Below are positions 24,337-32,068 of a DNA stretch of 64,000 bases, in pieces (position 1 is the first letter of the stretch; each line of letters begins with the position of its first letter). Source of the stretch: Cupriavidus necator. GTDB taxonomy: Bacteria > Pseudomonadota > Gammaproteobacteria > Burkholderiales > Burkholderiaceae. Position numbers and translations under genes: made by a program. The notes under the pieces are model-generated. The model did not search any database and had not been told where the DNA came from. It saw only the letters and a list, made by a program, of their open reading frames with translations. The stretch covers positions 558,001 through 622,000 of the forward strand of contig CP074390.1 in NCBI GenBank assembly GCA_022041995.1. The letters are read 5' to 3'.

Positions 24337-25104
24337 CTACGATATGGCCGCGCGGCCGAGCACGCCGAGCGCACCCGCCGCACACAGGCCGAGCAGCAGG
24401 CGGCGCACAGCGCCGGGCGAGACGTGCCCGCGCAGCCGGTTCGACAGTGCGAAGCCGGCCAGCACGAAAGGCATCAGCGCTGCCGCCAGCATCAGTTGCT
24501 GCCAGCTGAAGCGCCCGGCCACGGTCAGCATGGCCAGCGACAGCACCGCGCCGCCGGACAGGATGCAGCCCATCGTCGCGCGCATCGGCGCGGGCGCCAT
24601 GTGCTGCATCACCAGCGCGAACGGCGGCGCACCGGCCGAGGTGATCGTTCCCATGAACCCGGACAGCGTGCCGGCAATGGCAACGTTGCGCGACGACGGC
24701 AGCAGGCGCCAGCCGAGCAGGCTCAACGCCACCGCGGCCAGGACCGAGAGCGAGAACAGCACCGCGAGCGGGCCCGGTGCCAGCCATGCCATGGTCAGCA
24801 CCGCCACCGCCCCGCCGACCGCCCGCCCGATGAGGGCGAAGCCGGCGATGGGCCAGGCGATCGCCTCGCGTTCGCGCACCGCGCCCATCAGCGACAGGCA
24901 GCAGCCCATCGCCAGCAGCGGTCCCGGCACGAGATCGGGGAAGAAGATGGCGCCCAGCGGCGCCGACAGCATCGCGAAACCGATCCCGCCCACGCCTTGC
25001 AGGCACGCGCCCGCGAAGACGAGCGCCCCCATCCACAGGTAAGCCGGTATGGAAAGTCCGGCGGGAAGCAGTGAGAACAACGCGGCGGGCGGGGCAACGG
25101 TCAT
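24337..25104 (-). CDS. TauE/SafE-family permease (second copy)
   Basis: This 255-residue membrane protein has about eight helices and the duplicated family motif, with QGVGGIGFAMLSAPLG in the first half and FMGTITSAGAPPFALVM in the second. The family exports sulfite, sulfoacetate and other small organic anions. It is not closely similar to the copy at 14369. I chose ATG 25104 (MTVAPPAA), where the hydrophobic region begins. Operator E lies about 130 bases upstream. Its presence could mean that the cluster's pathway releases sulfite or an organosulfonate, but this is only an inference. Confidence 0.78.
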   Translation of the reverse strand: MTVAPPAALFSLLPAGLSIPAYLWMGALVFAGACLQGVGGIGFAMLSAPLGAIFFPDLVPGPLLAMGCCLSLMGAVREREAIAWPIAGFALIGRAVGGAVAVLTMAWLAPGPLAVLFSLSVLAAVALSLLGWRLLPSSRNVAIAGTLSGFMGTITSAGAPPFALVMQHMAPAPMRATMGCILSGGAVLSLAMLTVAGRFSWQQLMLAAALMPFVLAGFALSNRLRGHVSPGAVRRLLLGLCAAGALGVLGRAAIS

Positions 25105-25230
25105 GGCGGCGGGAAGAGACAGCGTGTGACAAGGGCGGACGGAAGATGCGAGCCAGGCGGACGATTCCGGCATTCCAGGCACGCCTCATGCTCATAATGC
25201 CTGCTGGCTTCAGCTTAGTCCCCGCCAAAT

Positions 25231-25237
25231 GGTATAC
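25231..25237. promoter_or_regulatory. GTATAC operator E
   Basis: The context is ATGGTATACAGTCTACAC, core 25232-25237. It is positioned for control of the minus-strand TauE-like operon, about 130 bases before its start. Confidence 0.55.
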
Positions 25238-25406
25238 AGTCTACACATAGTGGCGAAGCCAGGCAAAACTGCCGTAAACTCATGCACCACCGAGAGGCCA
25301 GCCAGAGAACCCGTAATCCCAACAATTGGGCGACTTCCAGTCAACTTGCACCGAACTGGTATTCGCGTAACCCCGGATAAGAAACTGCTTGGCGCGACTT
25401 CATATC

Positions 25407-25421
25407 GGAATATAGTATACC
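25407..25421. promoter_or_regulatory. GTATAC operator F, upstream of the permease/ferredoxin operon
   Basis: GGAATATAGTATACC is the exact reverse complement of operator A (18098-18112). It ends 62 bases before ATG 25484. The 15-base identity between two distant promoters strongly suggests one regulator for both. Confidence 0.7.
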
Positions 25422-25483
25422 GAAACGGCTTCCGGACTCACCGCGAACCCGCCCCCACCACCCTCTGCCCCCAGGGAGTCTTC

Positions 25484-27019
25484 ATGTCACAACAAGTCGT
25501 GATCGGTGCCGCGCACTGGATCTATCTGTCAGGGGTAGCGGTCATCGTGCTGACGATGATCCTGCGCGCCAATGTTGTCGTACCGTCCATCGTCGGCACT
25601 GCCCTGGTTGTGTTCGCGCTCACCGGCAGCCCGGTCACGGCGCTGGCCGGGGTGTTTTCCGCGAGCCTGGTAGCCGCCAAGGAACTGTTCAATATCTTTC
25701 TCGTGATCGCGTTCATGACCGCATTGCTGAACGCGCTCAAGACGCTGCGCTCTGACATCCGCATGGTGGAGCCCTTCCGCATGGTGATGAAGAACGGCCA
25801 TTCGGCCTTCTTCATCCTGGCGGGCATCACCTACGTCATCTCGCTGTTCTTCTGGCCGACGCCGGCCGTGCCGCTGGTGTCGGCCATCCTGCTGCCGGCC
25901 GCCATCGCCGCGGGGCTGCCGCCGCTGGCGGGCGCGATGGCGATCGCCATCGCCGGCCAGGGCATGGCGCTGTCGTCGGACTACGTGATCGGGGTGGCGC
26001 CGGGCATCAGCGCCAAGGCGGCCGGTGCGGCAGTGAGCGCTGCCGTGGTGGCCGACCGCGCGCTGGCGCTGTCGATCATCACGGGCACCATTGCGCTGTG
26101 CCTGGCCTACCTGTCGATGCGCAAACATATCGTGCCGGCCTGCGGCACCCTGCTCGACCGCTGGCAGGCACGCGCCGGCGGCGCCGCCGAGCCGGTGGAC
26201 GGCGGCACCTTTGACAAGGCCGAGATCGCCAAGGGCACCGCCCATGCCGAGCCGCTGGCCACCGACAGCAACATCGAGGCGAGCCTGTCGATGGTGGCGC
26301 GGCGCCGGGTGAAGTGGTCGAAATGCTTTGCGATCGTGACGCCAGTCGCCTTTCTCACGGTGGTCGCCGTCATGGTGCTGCCCAAGCTGGGCACAGGCGT
26401 ACAGGACCTCAAGGGCGGCGACGCGGCCGCGCTGGTCGGCGGCGTCGCGGCGCTGCTGATGATACTGGCGACCCTGGCCGCCGAAGGCCCGCGCCGCATG
26501 CTCGACGTATGCCCGGAGCACATCACCGACGGCTTCGTCTTCGCCTTCAAGGCGATGGGCTCGGTGCTGCCGATCGCTGGCTTCTTCTTCGTCGGCGCTG
26601 GCGAAACCGCCGCGCAGATCCTCGGCCTGCCGCCGGGCAAGGCGCCCAGCCTGCTGTTCGAGCTGATCCAGGCATACCAGCACATGATCCCGGACAACCA
26701 CGTACTGGTCGCCTTCGGGGTGCTGATCGTCGGCATGATCACCGGCATCGACGGCTCCGGTTTCGCGGGCCTGCCGCTGACCGGCACGCTGGCCGGCGCG
26801 CTCGGCCCGGTGGTGGGCTTCGACCCTGCCACGCTGGCGGCAGTGGGCCAGATGGGCGCGGTCTGGACCGGCGGCGGCACGCTGGTGGCGTGGTCGTCGC
26901 TGATCGCGGTGGCCGGCTTCGCCCGGGTGCCGGTGCTGGACGCGGTGCGCGCGCTGCTGATCCCGGTGCTGATCGGGCTGGCCTGCTCCACCGTGGCCGC
27001 CATGGTGTTGTGGTCGTAA
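25484..27019 (+). CDS. large multi-spanning permease (ion-transporter superfamily-like)
   Basis: This 511-residue protein has about 12 predicted helices separated by a central hydrophilic loop (residues about 215-285), as in IT-superfamily carriers of organic anions. Conserved-looking segments are FFWPTPAVPLVSAILLPAA and GMITGIDGSGFAGLPLTGTLAG. I do not recognise the exact subfamily. The start ATG 25484 follows AGGGAG. It is the first gene of an operon with two ferredoxins and probably imports the cluster's substrate or exports a product. Confidence 0.72.
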   Translation: MSQQVVIGAAHWIYLSGVAVIVLTMILRANVVVPSIVGTALVVFALTGSPVTALAGVFSASLVAAKELFNIFLVIAFMTALLNALKTLRSDIRMVEPFRMVMKNGHSAFFILAGITYVISLFFWPTPAVPLVSAILLPAAIAAGLPPLAGAMAIAIAGQGMALSSDYVIGVAPGISAKAAGAAVSAAVVADRALALSIITGTIALCLAYLSMRKHIVPACGTLLDRWQARAGGAAEPVDGGTFDKAEIAKGTAHAEPLATDSNIEASLSMVARRRVKWSKCFAIVTPVAFLTVVAVMVLPKLGTGVQDLKGGDAAALVGGVAALLMILATLAAEGPRRMLDVCPEHITDGFVFAFKAMGSVLPIAGFFFVGAGETAAQILGLPPGKAPSLLFELIQAYQHMIPDNHVLVAFGVLIVGMITGIDGSGFAGLPLTGTLAGALGPVVGFDPATLAAVGQMGAVWTGGGTLVAWSSLIAVAGFARVPVLDAVRALLIPVLIGLACSTVAAMVLWS

Positions 27020-27075
27020 GCGGCTGCCAGCGCCGCCACGCCCATCCGATATCCCCAACTTCCGCGGACTGCACC

Positions 27076-27423
27076 ATGCCAAAGATCACTTTCCACAAGC
27101 ACGGCCAGACCTTTATCGACGAGGTCAAACCCCAAAGCAACCTGGTGGTCCGCGCAGGCATCCGCCAGTTTCCCTACCCCAACCTGCGCTATGAGTGCGG
27201 CATGGGCAAGTGCTCCAAGTGCGCCTGCCGCGTGCTCGCGGGCGCCGAGCACCTGCCGCCGCCCAACTGGAAGGAAAAGAAGCAACTCGGCGACCGGCTC
27301 GAACAGGGCTACCGCCTTGCCTGCCAGCTCTGGATCGAGCACGACATCGAGCTGGCGCAGGACGATCTGCCAGACACGACACCAGCTGGCGCCAGCCTGG
27401 CCACGGTCAGCGTGGACGCCTGA
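27076..27423 (+). CDS. [2Fe-2S] ferredoxin (first)
   Basis: This 115-residue protein has a plant-type ferredoxin fold with cysteines in CGMGKCSKC and a fourth in ACQ. The cluster loop differs from that of the second ferredoxin by the residues between the first two Cys (GMGK against GGGL). The tail after the last Cys is extended and acidic. It begins 56 bases after the permease stop and is followed after one base by the next gene. It should carry electrons to the diiron oxidase or another cluster enzyme. Confidence 0.85.
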   Translation: MPKITFHKHGQTFIDEVKPQSNLVVRAGIRQFPYPNLRYECGMGKCSKCACRVLAGAEHLPPPNWKEKKQLGDRLEQGYRLACQLWIEHDIELAQDDLPDTTPAGASLATVSVDA

Positions 27424-27424
27424 C

Positions 27425-27742
27425 ATGTTCGTCCTTCTCACCAGCCGCCCGGGCCAGTTCCGCACCGAGCCGACCGCGGGCATGACTGCGGTCGAGGCGT
27501 ACGACTATGTCTTCTACGGCAAGCGCACCGCGCGCTTTGTCATCGCCGAACTGGCCGCCGACACCAAGGTGCGGGTGCTGGAAGAAACGCCGCCTGGCAT
27601 CGTCAACCTGGTGTCGACCAAGTTCCTCGACAAGTACGCCACGCTGGAGGCCGCCCGCGCCGCGCTACGCAAGCTGGCCAGCTTCGGCAGCATGGACATC
27701 GCCCTGGTGCCCACGCCGCTCGCCGTGGGCGGGCGATCCTGA
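27425..27742 (+). CDS. hypothetical 105-residue protein between two ferredoxins
   Basis: I do not recognise this family. The protein begins MFVLLTSRPGQFRTE, is mixed alpha/beta with no signal peptide or membrane segment, contains no Cys and holds a conserved-looking RVLEETPPGIVNLVSTKFLDKY segment. It starts one base after the first ferredoxin stop, so translation is probably coupled. Its place between two ferredoxins suggests an accessory or carrier role in the same electron-transfer step. Confidence 0.65.
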   Translation: MFVLLTSRPGQFRTEPTAGMTAVEAYDYVFYGKRTARFVIAELAADTKVRVLEETPPGIVNLVSTKFLDKYATLEAARAALRKLASFGSMDIALVPTPLAVGGRS

Positions 27743-27794
27743 CGTCCCGGCCCCCACGCTGGCACCTGACGCATTCCGCAACGCATTCATCGCC

Positions 27795-28097
27795 ATGATC
27801 CAGATCACCTTTCTTACCAACCACGGCAAGACGGTCAGCGCACCGCCCAACAGCAACCTGCTGCGCGTGTCGCTGCGCGAGCAGGGCGGCATCCCCTTCA
27901 AGTGCGGCGGCGGCCTGTGCGGCACCTGCAAATGCCGCATTGAAAAGGGCCACGAACACACCGACGCGATCAAGCCGAAGGAAAAGAAGCTGCTGGCGGA
28001 GGCGGAGCTTGCCGCCGGGTTCCGGCTGGCCTGTCAGACTTTTATCGATGGGGATATCGCGGTGTCGTGGCAGCCAAGGGAAGCTGTGCGGGTGTGA
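27795..28097 (+). CDS. [2Fe-2S] ferredoxin (second)
   Basis: This 100-residue plant-type ferredoxin has cysteines in CGGGLCGTC and a fourth in ACQT; the QGGIPFKCGGG segment is typical of oxygenase ferredoxins. It is paralogous to the ferredoxin 370 bases upstream. The start ATG 27795 fits the beginning of the fold (IQITFLTNHGKTV), but no clear Shine-Dalgarno is seen. It is the last gene of the permease/ferredoxin operon. Confidence 0.82.
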   Translation: MIQITFLTNHGKTVSAPPNSNLLRVSLREQGGIPFKCGGGLCGTCKCRIEKGHEHTDAIKPKEKKLLAEAELAAGFRLACQTFIDGDIAVSWQPREAVRV

Positions 28098-28248
28098 TTG
28101 CGAGGGCGAGGGGCCGCCGGAGATGGCTGCAGCGGCTGCTCAGAGCATTGGACCTACGGCTCCAATCCAGTTAGCGGCAAGAACTCCGCCCGAAACGCCT
28201 GCGTTCGTGGAGGCATATCAACGGACCATTCCGTACGAATTTCAGACG

Positions 28249-28269
28249 TTGTACGCGGAACGCGTACAA
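28249..28269. promoter_or_regulatory. perfect 21-base palindrome TTGTACGCG-GAA-CGCGTACAA
   Basis: Nine-base arms flank GAA. It lies in the 194-base convergent gap between the second ferredoxin and the VWA gene. No T-run follows, so a classical terminator is unlikely. It could be an operator, a partition-like or attachment site, or part of a bidirectional stop. Nothing else is seen in this gap. Confidence 0.5.
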
Positions 28270-28291
28270 GCGAGAAGCTGAAACCGTACCT

Positions 28292-30013
28292 TTAGCGCCG
28301 CCTTGCCCCTACCAGCCCCGCCAACTCATCCAGCATCGCCATATCCACCGGCTGCGACAGGTCCAGCGCCAACGTATGCCGGTAGTAGGGGCTCAGGTCC
28401 AGCCCGACTCCCAGCCCCAGCACTTCCACATCCCGCAGCGCCTCATGCCGCGCCACCACCGCTTTCAGGTGGTTGTCCAGGTAGCACGCATCATTGGCCT
28501 GCCCGGTCGCGGTATCCATGGGGCTGCCGTCCGACACCACCACCAGGATGCGGCGCGCCTTGCCGCTGGCGTGCAGGCGCGCGCAGGCCCAGTCCACCGC
28601 CTCGCCGTCCACGCCTTCGCGGAACAGGTCGGCCTTGAGCAAGGCGGTGAGGTCGGTGCGCGCGCGCCGCCAGCTGCGCTGCGCGTCCTTGAACACCATG
28701 TGGCAGGTCTCGTTGAGGCGGCCGGGGTGCTGCGGGCGGCCGCGCGCGAGCCAGTCGGCGCGGGCGCGGCCGCCATTCCAGGTGTTGGTGGTGAAGCCGA
28801 GCACCTCGGTGGCCACGCCGGCCTGGTCGAGCGCGCGGGTAAGCAGGTCGATCAGCAGCGTGAGCGGCTCTGCCTGCGCCTTCATCGAGCCGGAGCAATC
28901 GACCAGGAAGCCGACCACGCAGTCGGCATGGGCCTTGTGCGCTTCCTGGCGGAAAAGCCGGCGCTCGGCAGGCGAGCTGACCAGCTGCGCCAGGCGGCGG
29001 CCGTCGATGCGGCCGCTTTCCTCGCCGAAGGACCAGCCGTCCACGCGCGGCTGCGACAGCGCAGCGCGCAGCCGGCGCGCCAGCCGGGCGATGTTCACGC
29101 CCGCGCGCGCGATGCGTGCGTCGAGCCGCGTGCGGTACTCGTCCAGCAAGGCGCGGCGCACCAGCGTGGCGGCGCGCACTTCGCGGTCGTAGCGGGTGGT
29201 GAAGACGCGGTAGCCGTCGGTGGCGTCGGCCAGCACGCGGCTGTGGCCGCTGTCGGCCAGCGCAAATTCTTCCGCCGGCGGTTCGTCGAAATCCAGCCAC
29301 AGCGCAAACCCGGCGCGCGCTGCCGAGGCCGCGTTGTCGTCGTCTTCGCCGGCAAGCGGAGCTTCGGTACGGATCATCTGCGCCACCGCGCGGGCCAGCG
29401 CCAGTGCGTGCGCGGCGTAGGCGGCCTGGCCGTGGCGTTGCGCGCGCAGGCCGGCCAGCGCGGTGCCCAGCACCGGCACGATGGCGGCGCGCGTGGCTTC
29501 GATCAGGTCTTCGGTCTCTTCCAGCACCGGCTCCCCCGTCAGGCGCGACCACGACACCTGCGCCATGGTATAGAGCAGGATGCCGAGGTGCCCCTCGGTC
29601 AGCCCGGAACGATGGAAGGCCCGCGACCACGCCATGAAGCGGTGGCGCAGGTTGGCCGCCACGCCGGCCATGCCGCGCGGCAGGCGGGTCTCGCAACGCA
29701 GCTGCTCCAGCAGCTCGAAGACCAGGCGCTCGACCGGATCTGCCGGGCACAGCTGCCGATGCAGCGCGGCATCGGAATGCGCCTGGCGCAGGGCGGCACC
29801 ATCGGCCGCACCGCGCAGGCAGGTAGCCGTGTCGGTTTCCAGGTCCGTGCGCAAGTGCGGCGCGTGCTGCGGCACCGGGCGCATCGCGCGCCAGAGCTGG
29901 CCGTCGCGGAAATGCAGCGCCGCATCGCCGGTGATCGCGCGCACCGCGGCGCCGGACAGCGCATCCTGCCGCTGCCGCCGGCGCAACTGCTGCGCGACCG
30001 TGGCCGCGCTCAT
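28292..30013 (-). CDS. CobT-like VWA-domain protein
   Basis: This 573-residue protein ends in a von Willebrand A domain with the MIDAS motif DCSGSMK (about residue 370) and later VVVSDGSPMD. The N-terminal half resembles the CobT subunit of cobaltochelatase. Together with the upstream AAA+ gene, which it overlaps by four bases, it forms a CobS/CobT or MoxR/VWA type pair. Such pairs remodel a partner protein or help insert a metal or cofactor. No CobN or other cobalamin gene is present nearby, so a role in activating one of the window's metalloenzymes is possible but unproven. Confidence 0.82.
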   Translation of the reverse strand: MSAATVAQQLRRRQRQDALSGAAVRAITGDAALHFRDGQLWRAMRPVPQHAPHLRTDLETDTATCLRGAADGAALRQAHSDAALHRQLCPADPVERLVFELLEQLRCETRLPRGMAGVAANLRHRFMAWSRAFHRSGLTEGHLGILLYTMAQVSWSRLTGEPVLEETEDLIEATRAAIVPVLGTALAGLRAQRHGQAAYAAHALALARAVAQMIRTEAPLAGEDDDNAASAARAGFALWLDFDEPPAEEFALADSGHSRVLADATDGYRVFTTRYDREVRAATLVRRALLDEYRTRLDARIARAGVNIARLARRLRAALSQPRVDGWSFGEESGRIDGRRLAQLVSSPAERRLFRQEAHKAHADCVVGFLVDCSGSMKAQAEPLTLLIDLLTRALDQAGVATEVLGFTTNTWNGGRARADWLARGRPQHPGRLNETCHMVFKDAQRSWRRARTDLTALLKADLFREGVDGEAVDWACARLHASGKARRILVVVSDGSPMDTATGQANDACYLDNHLKAVVARHEALRDVEVLGLGVGLDLSPYYRHTLALDLSQPVDMAMLDELAGLVGARRR

Positions 30014-31026
30014 CGCGCAGGCTCCGACTCGGCGCTCACGCCGGCGGCTTCACCCGGCAGGTGGCCGAAGCAGCGCTGGTAGTACTCGGCCACCACCGGC
30101 CGCTCGGCTTCGTCGCATTTGTTCAGGAAAGTCAGCCGGAACGCGAGCGCGGGGTCGCGGAAGATCTGGCAGTTCTCGGCCCAGCTGATCACCGTGCGCG
30201 GCGACATCAGCGCCGACACATCGCCGGCGGCAAACCCGCGGCGCGTGAGCCCGGCCAGCGCCACCATCGCATCGACCAGCGCGCGCCCGGTGTCGTTGTC
30301 CAGTTCCGGCACGCGCGCCAGCACGATGCGGGCCTCCTCTTCATGCGGCAGGTAGTCCAGCGTGGCTACCACGTTCCAGCGGTCGATCTGCGCGTGGTTG
30401 AGCAGCTGGGTGCCGTGATAGAGGCCGTTGACGTTGCCCAGCCCCACGGTATTCGATGTGGCAAACAGGCGGAAGGAAGGATGCGGGCGGATCACGCGGT
30501 TCTGGTCCAGCAGCGTGAACTTGCCGTCGCGCTCCAGGATTCGCTGGATCACGAACATCACATCGGGGCGGCCCGCGTCGTATTCGTCGAAGATCAGCGC
30601 CACCGGGCGCTGCAGCGCCCACGGCACGATGCCTTCCTGGAATTCGGTGACCTGGCGCCCGTCGCGCACCACGATGGCATCCTTGCCGACCAGGTCCAGC
30701 CGGCTGATATGCCCGTCCAGGTTGACGCGCACGCAGGGCCAGTTCAGCCGCGCGGCGACTTGCTCGATATGGGTCGACTTGCCGCTGCCGTGCAGGCCCT
30801 GCACCATCACGCGCCGGTCGCGCATGAAGCCGGACAGGATGGCCAGCGTGACCTCGGGCTGGAAGCGGTAGGCCGGATCGATCTCCGGCACGTGGTCGTC
30901 GCGCTCGCTGAAGGCCGGCACCATCAGGCCGGAATCAATGCCGAACACGCTGCGCACCGGAATCATCCGGTCCGGCTTGCCAAACTGGTCTTGCGTCACC
31001 TCATGCTCCTTGTTGCTTGTCGCCAT
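30010..31026 (-). CDS. CobS-like AAA+ ATPase (MoxR group)
   Basis: This 338-residue ATPase has Walker A GLHGSGKST, Walker B LIFDEYD, a sensor-1 region FATSNTVGLGN and an arginine-rich YLPHEEEARI segment, as in cobaltochelatase CobS. The N-terminus carries the short CobS-like FGID motif. The gene overlaps the VWA gene, so both are made together. It probably forms a hexameric ring that acts on a metal-dependent target. The target is not known. ATG 31026 is the first in-frame start in the gap after the IclR gene, with AAGGAG close upstream. Confidence 0.85.
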   Translation of the reverse strand: MATSNKEHEVTQDQFGKPDRMIPVRSVFGIDSGLMVPAFSERDDHVPEIDPAYRFQPEVTLAILSGFMRDRRVMVQGLHGSGKSTHIEQVAARLNWPCVRVNLDGHISRLDLVGKDAIVVRDGRQVTEFQEGIVPWALQRPVALIFDEYDAGRPDVMFVIQRILERDGKFTLLDQNRVIRPHPSFRLFATSNTVGLGNVNGLYHGTQLLNHAQIDRWNVVATLDYLPHEEEARIVLARVPELDNDTGRALVDAMVALAGLTRRGFAAGDVSALMSPRTVISWAENCQIFRDPALAFRLTFLNKCDEAERPVVAEYYQRCFGHLPGEAAGVSAESEPAR

Positions 31027-31074
31027 GCCATCGGCACTGCGGCAAGCGGAGCAGTCCGCGTGACGCCGTGCGCG

Positions 31075-31905
31075 CTATTCGTCCTCTTCCGCGCCGCCCT
31101 GCCAGTTGCCGGCGCTGTCGGCCTCGATCGCCGCCAGCACGCCTGCCGCACGCTGCAGCGCGGGCAGCAATTGCAGCACCTTGTCGCGCGTCACGCGCAT
31201 CACCGGGGCCTGCAGCGCCAGCCCCAGGTTGGACTTGCCACCGTCCACTGCCGGCACCAGCACGCCGATGCAGACCAGCCCCGGCAGGAACTCTTCATCG
31301 TCCATCGCGTAGCCGTCGCGCTTCACGCGCTCCAGTTCGGCTTCCAGCTGCCCGTGGTCAGTCAGCGTGTTCTGCGTGTAGCGTTCCAGCTCCACATTGG
31401 CCAGCAGCCGCTGGCGCTGCGCCGGCGCCAGCTGCGCCAGGAACAGCTTGCCCGTGGCCGAGCAGTGCGCCGGCACGCGCGAGCCCGGGTGCAGGTAGAA
31501 ACGCAGCGGCGCCGCCGTCTCCACGCGATCCAGGTACAGCACCTCGCCGCCGGAGAACGCGGTCAGGTTGCAGCTCTCGCCCACCTCTTCCACCAGCCGG
31601 CGCAGCACCATGTGGCGCGCACCGTGCGAGGTGCTGTTGAGCAACAGGTTCTCCGCCAGCCGGCGCAGCCGCAGGCCGGTGCCGTATTGCCGCCCGTCGC
31701 CGTTGCGCTGGATCAGGCCCGCGGCCTCGAGCTGCTGCAGCATGCGGTGCAGCGTGGGCTTGGGCAGTCCCGTTTCTTCCACCAGCGCCTGCAGGTTGAA
31801 GGACTGGTCCTTCTCCGCGATGACTTCGAGCAGGCCGAACAAACGCAGTGCCGGCGTGTCTCCATCCGGCTTGGCGTCACTTTTGGCGAGGCGCATATCG
31901 TTCAT
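31075..31905 (-). CDS. IclR-family transcriptional regulator
   Basis: This 276-residue regulator has an N-terminal winged HTH (LQALVEETGLPKPTLHRMLQQ pattern, helix 3 in PKPTLHRML) and an IclR effector domain (VPAHCSATGKLFLAQ, GYAMDDEEFLPGLVCIGVPV-like). I chose ATG 31905 because GGAG lies six bases upstream; ATG codons at 31917 and 31920 lack this. It is divergent from the permease gene at 32240. The palindrome GGAACTTCTAGTTCC at 32022 is of IclR type, and a related site precedes xsc, so it may regulate both taurine gene sets. It could also regulate the adjacent CobS/CobT pair. Confidence 0.85.
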   Translation of the reverse strand: MNDMRLAKSDAKPDGDTPALRLFGLLEVIAEKDQSFNLQALVEETGLPKPTLHRMLQQLEAAGLIQRNGDGRQYGTGLRLRRLAENLLLNSTSHGARHMVLRRLVEEVGESCNLTAFSGGEVLYLDRVETAAPLRFYLHPGSRVPAHCSATGKLFLAQLAPAQRQRLLANVELERYTQNTLTDHGQLEAELERVKRDGYAMDDEEFLPGLVCIGVLVPAVDGGKSNLGLALQAPVMRVTRDKVLQLLPALQRAAGVLAAIEADSAGNWQGGAEEDE

Positions 31906-31960
31906 GCCTGGCTCCATCATAGGTAAGTTTCATTTTCAGAGTCAAATCATATCAATTATC

Positions 31961-31975
31961 GAAACTTCTGGTTGA
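31961..31975. promoter_or_regulatory. operator-like site overlapping the -35 element
   Basis: GAAACTTCTGGTTGA resembles GGAACTTCTAGTTCC at 32022 and ends within the TTGACC -35 hexamer. A similar shorter word precedes xsc in the same place. Paired sites around a promoter suggest repression by a multimeric regulator. Confidence 0.45.
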
Positions 31976-32000
31976 CCTTCGCCTGCGAACGGCCTACATT
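31972..32000 (+). promoter_or_regulatory. sigma70-type promoter of the permease gene
   Basis: TTGACC (31972-31977) and TACATT (31995-32000) are separated by 17 bases. Hexamers, spacing and distance to the downstream operator are the same as for xsc. Confidence 0.7.
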
Positions 32001-32021
32001 CCAGTGAAAGAACAATTTTTC

Positions 32022-32036
32022 GGAACTTCTAGTTCC
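32022..32036. promoter_or_regulatory. perfect palindromic operator GGAACTTCTAGTTCC
   Basis: The arms GGAACT and AGTTCC flank TCT. It starts 21 bases after the -10 element ends, at about +15 relative to the expected start. The xsc copy (11297-11311) is at the same distance. Confidence 0.68.
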
Positions 32037-32068
32037 ATTTTTTAAGCGATCACCGGAGACAAGTCGAC

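Larger units (their letters stand above)
25105..25483. promoter_or_regulatory. divergent control region of the TauE-like and permease operons (379 bases)
   Basis: No gene is seen here. The region contains two GTATAC sites: operator E (25231-25237) and operator F (25407-25421). The stretch around 25230-25430 is AT-richer than its flanks, as expected for promoters. An AGGGAG ribosome-binding site lies just before ATG 25484. Confidence 0.6.

Noticed and set aside
25529..27082. A minus-strand frame of 517 codons
   Set aside because: It is antisense to the permease gene at 25484 and very rich in Arg, His and Gln.
28098..28291. Short plus-strand frame after the second ferredoxin
   Set aside because: No ribosome site, no homology I recognise and codon use unlike the neighbours.
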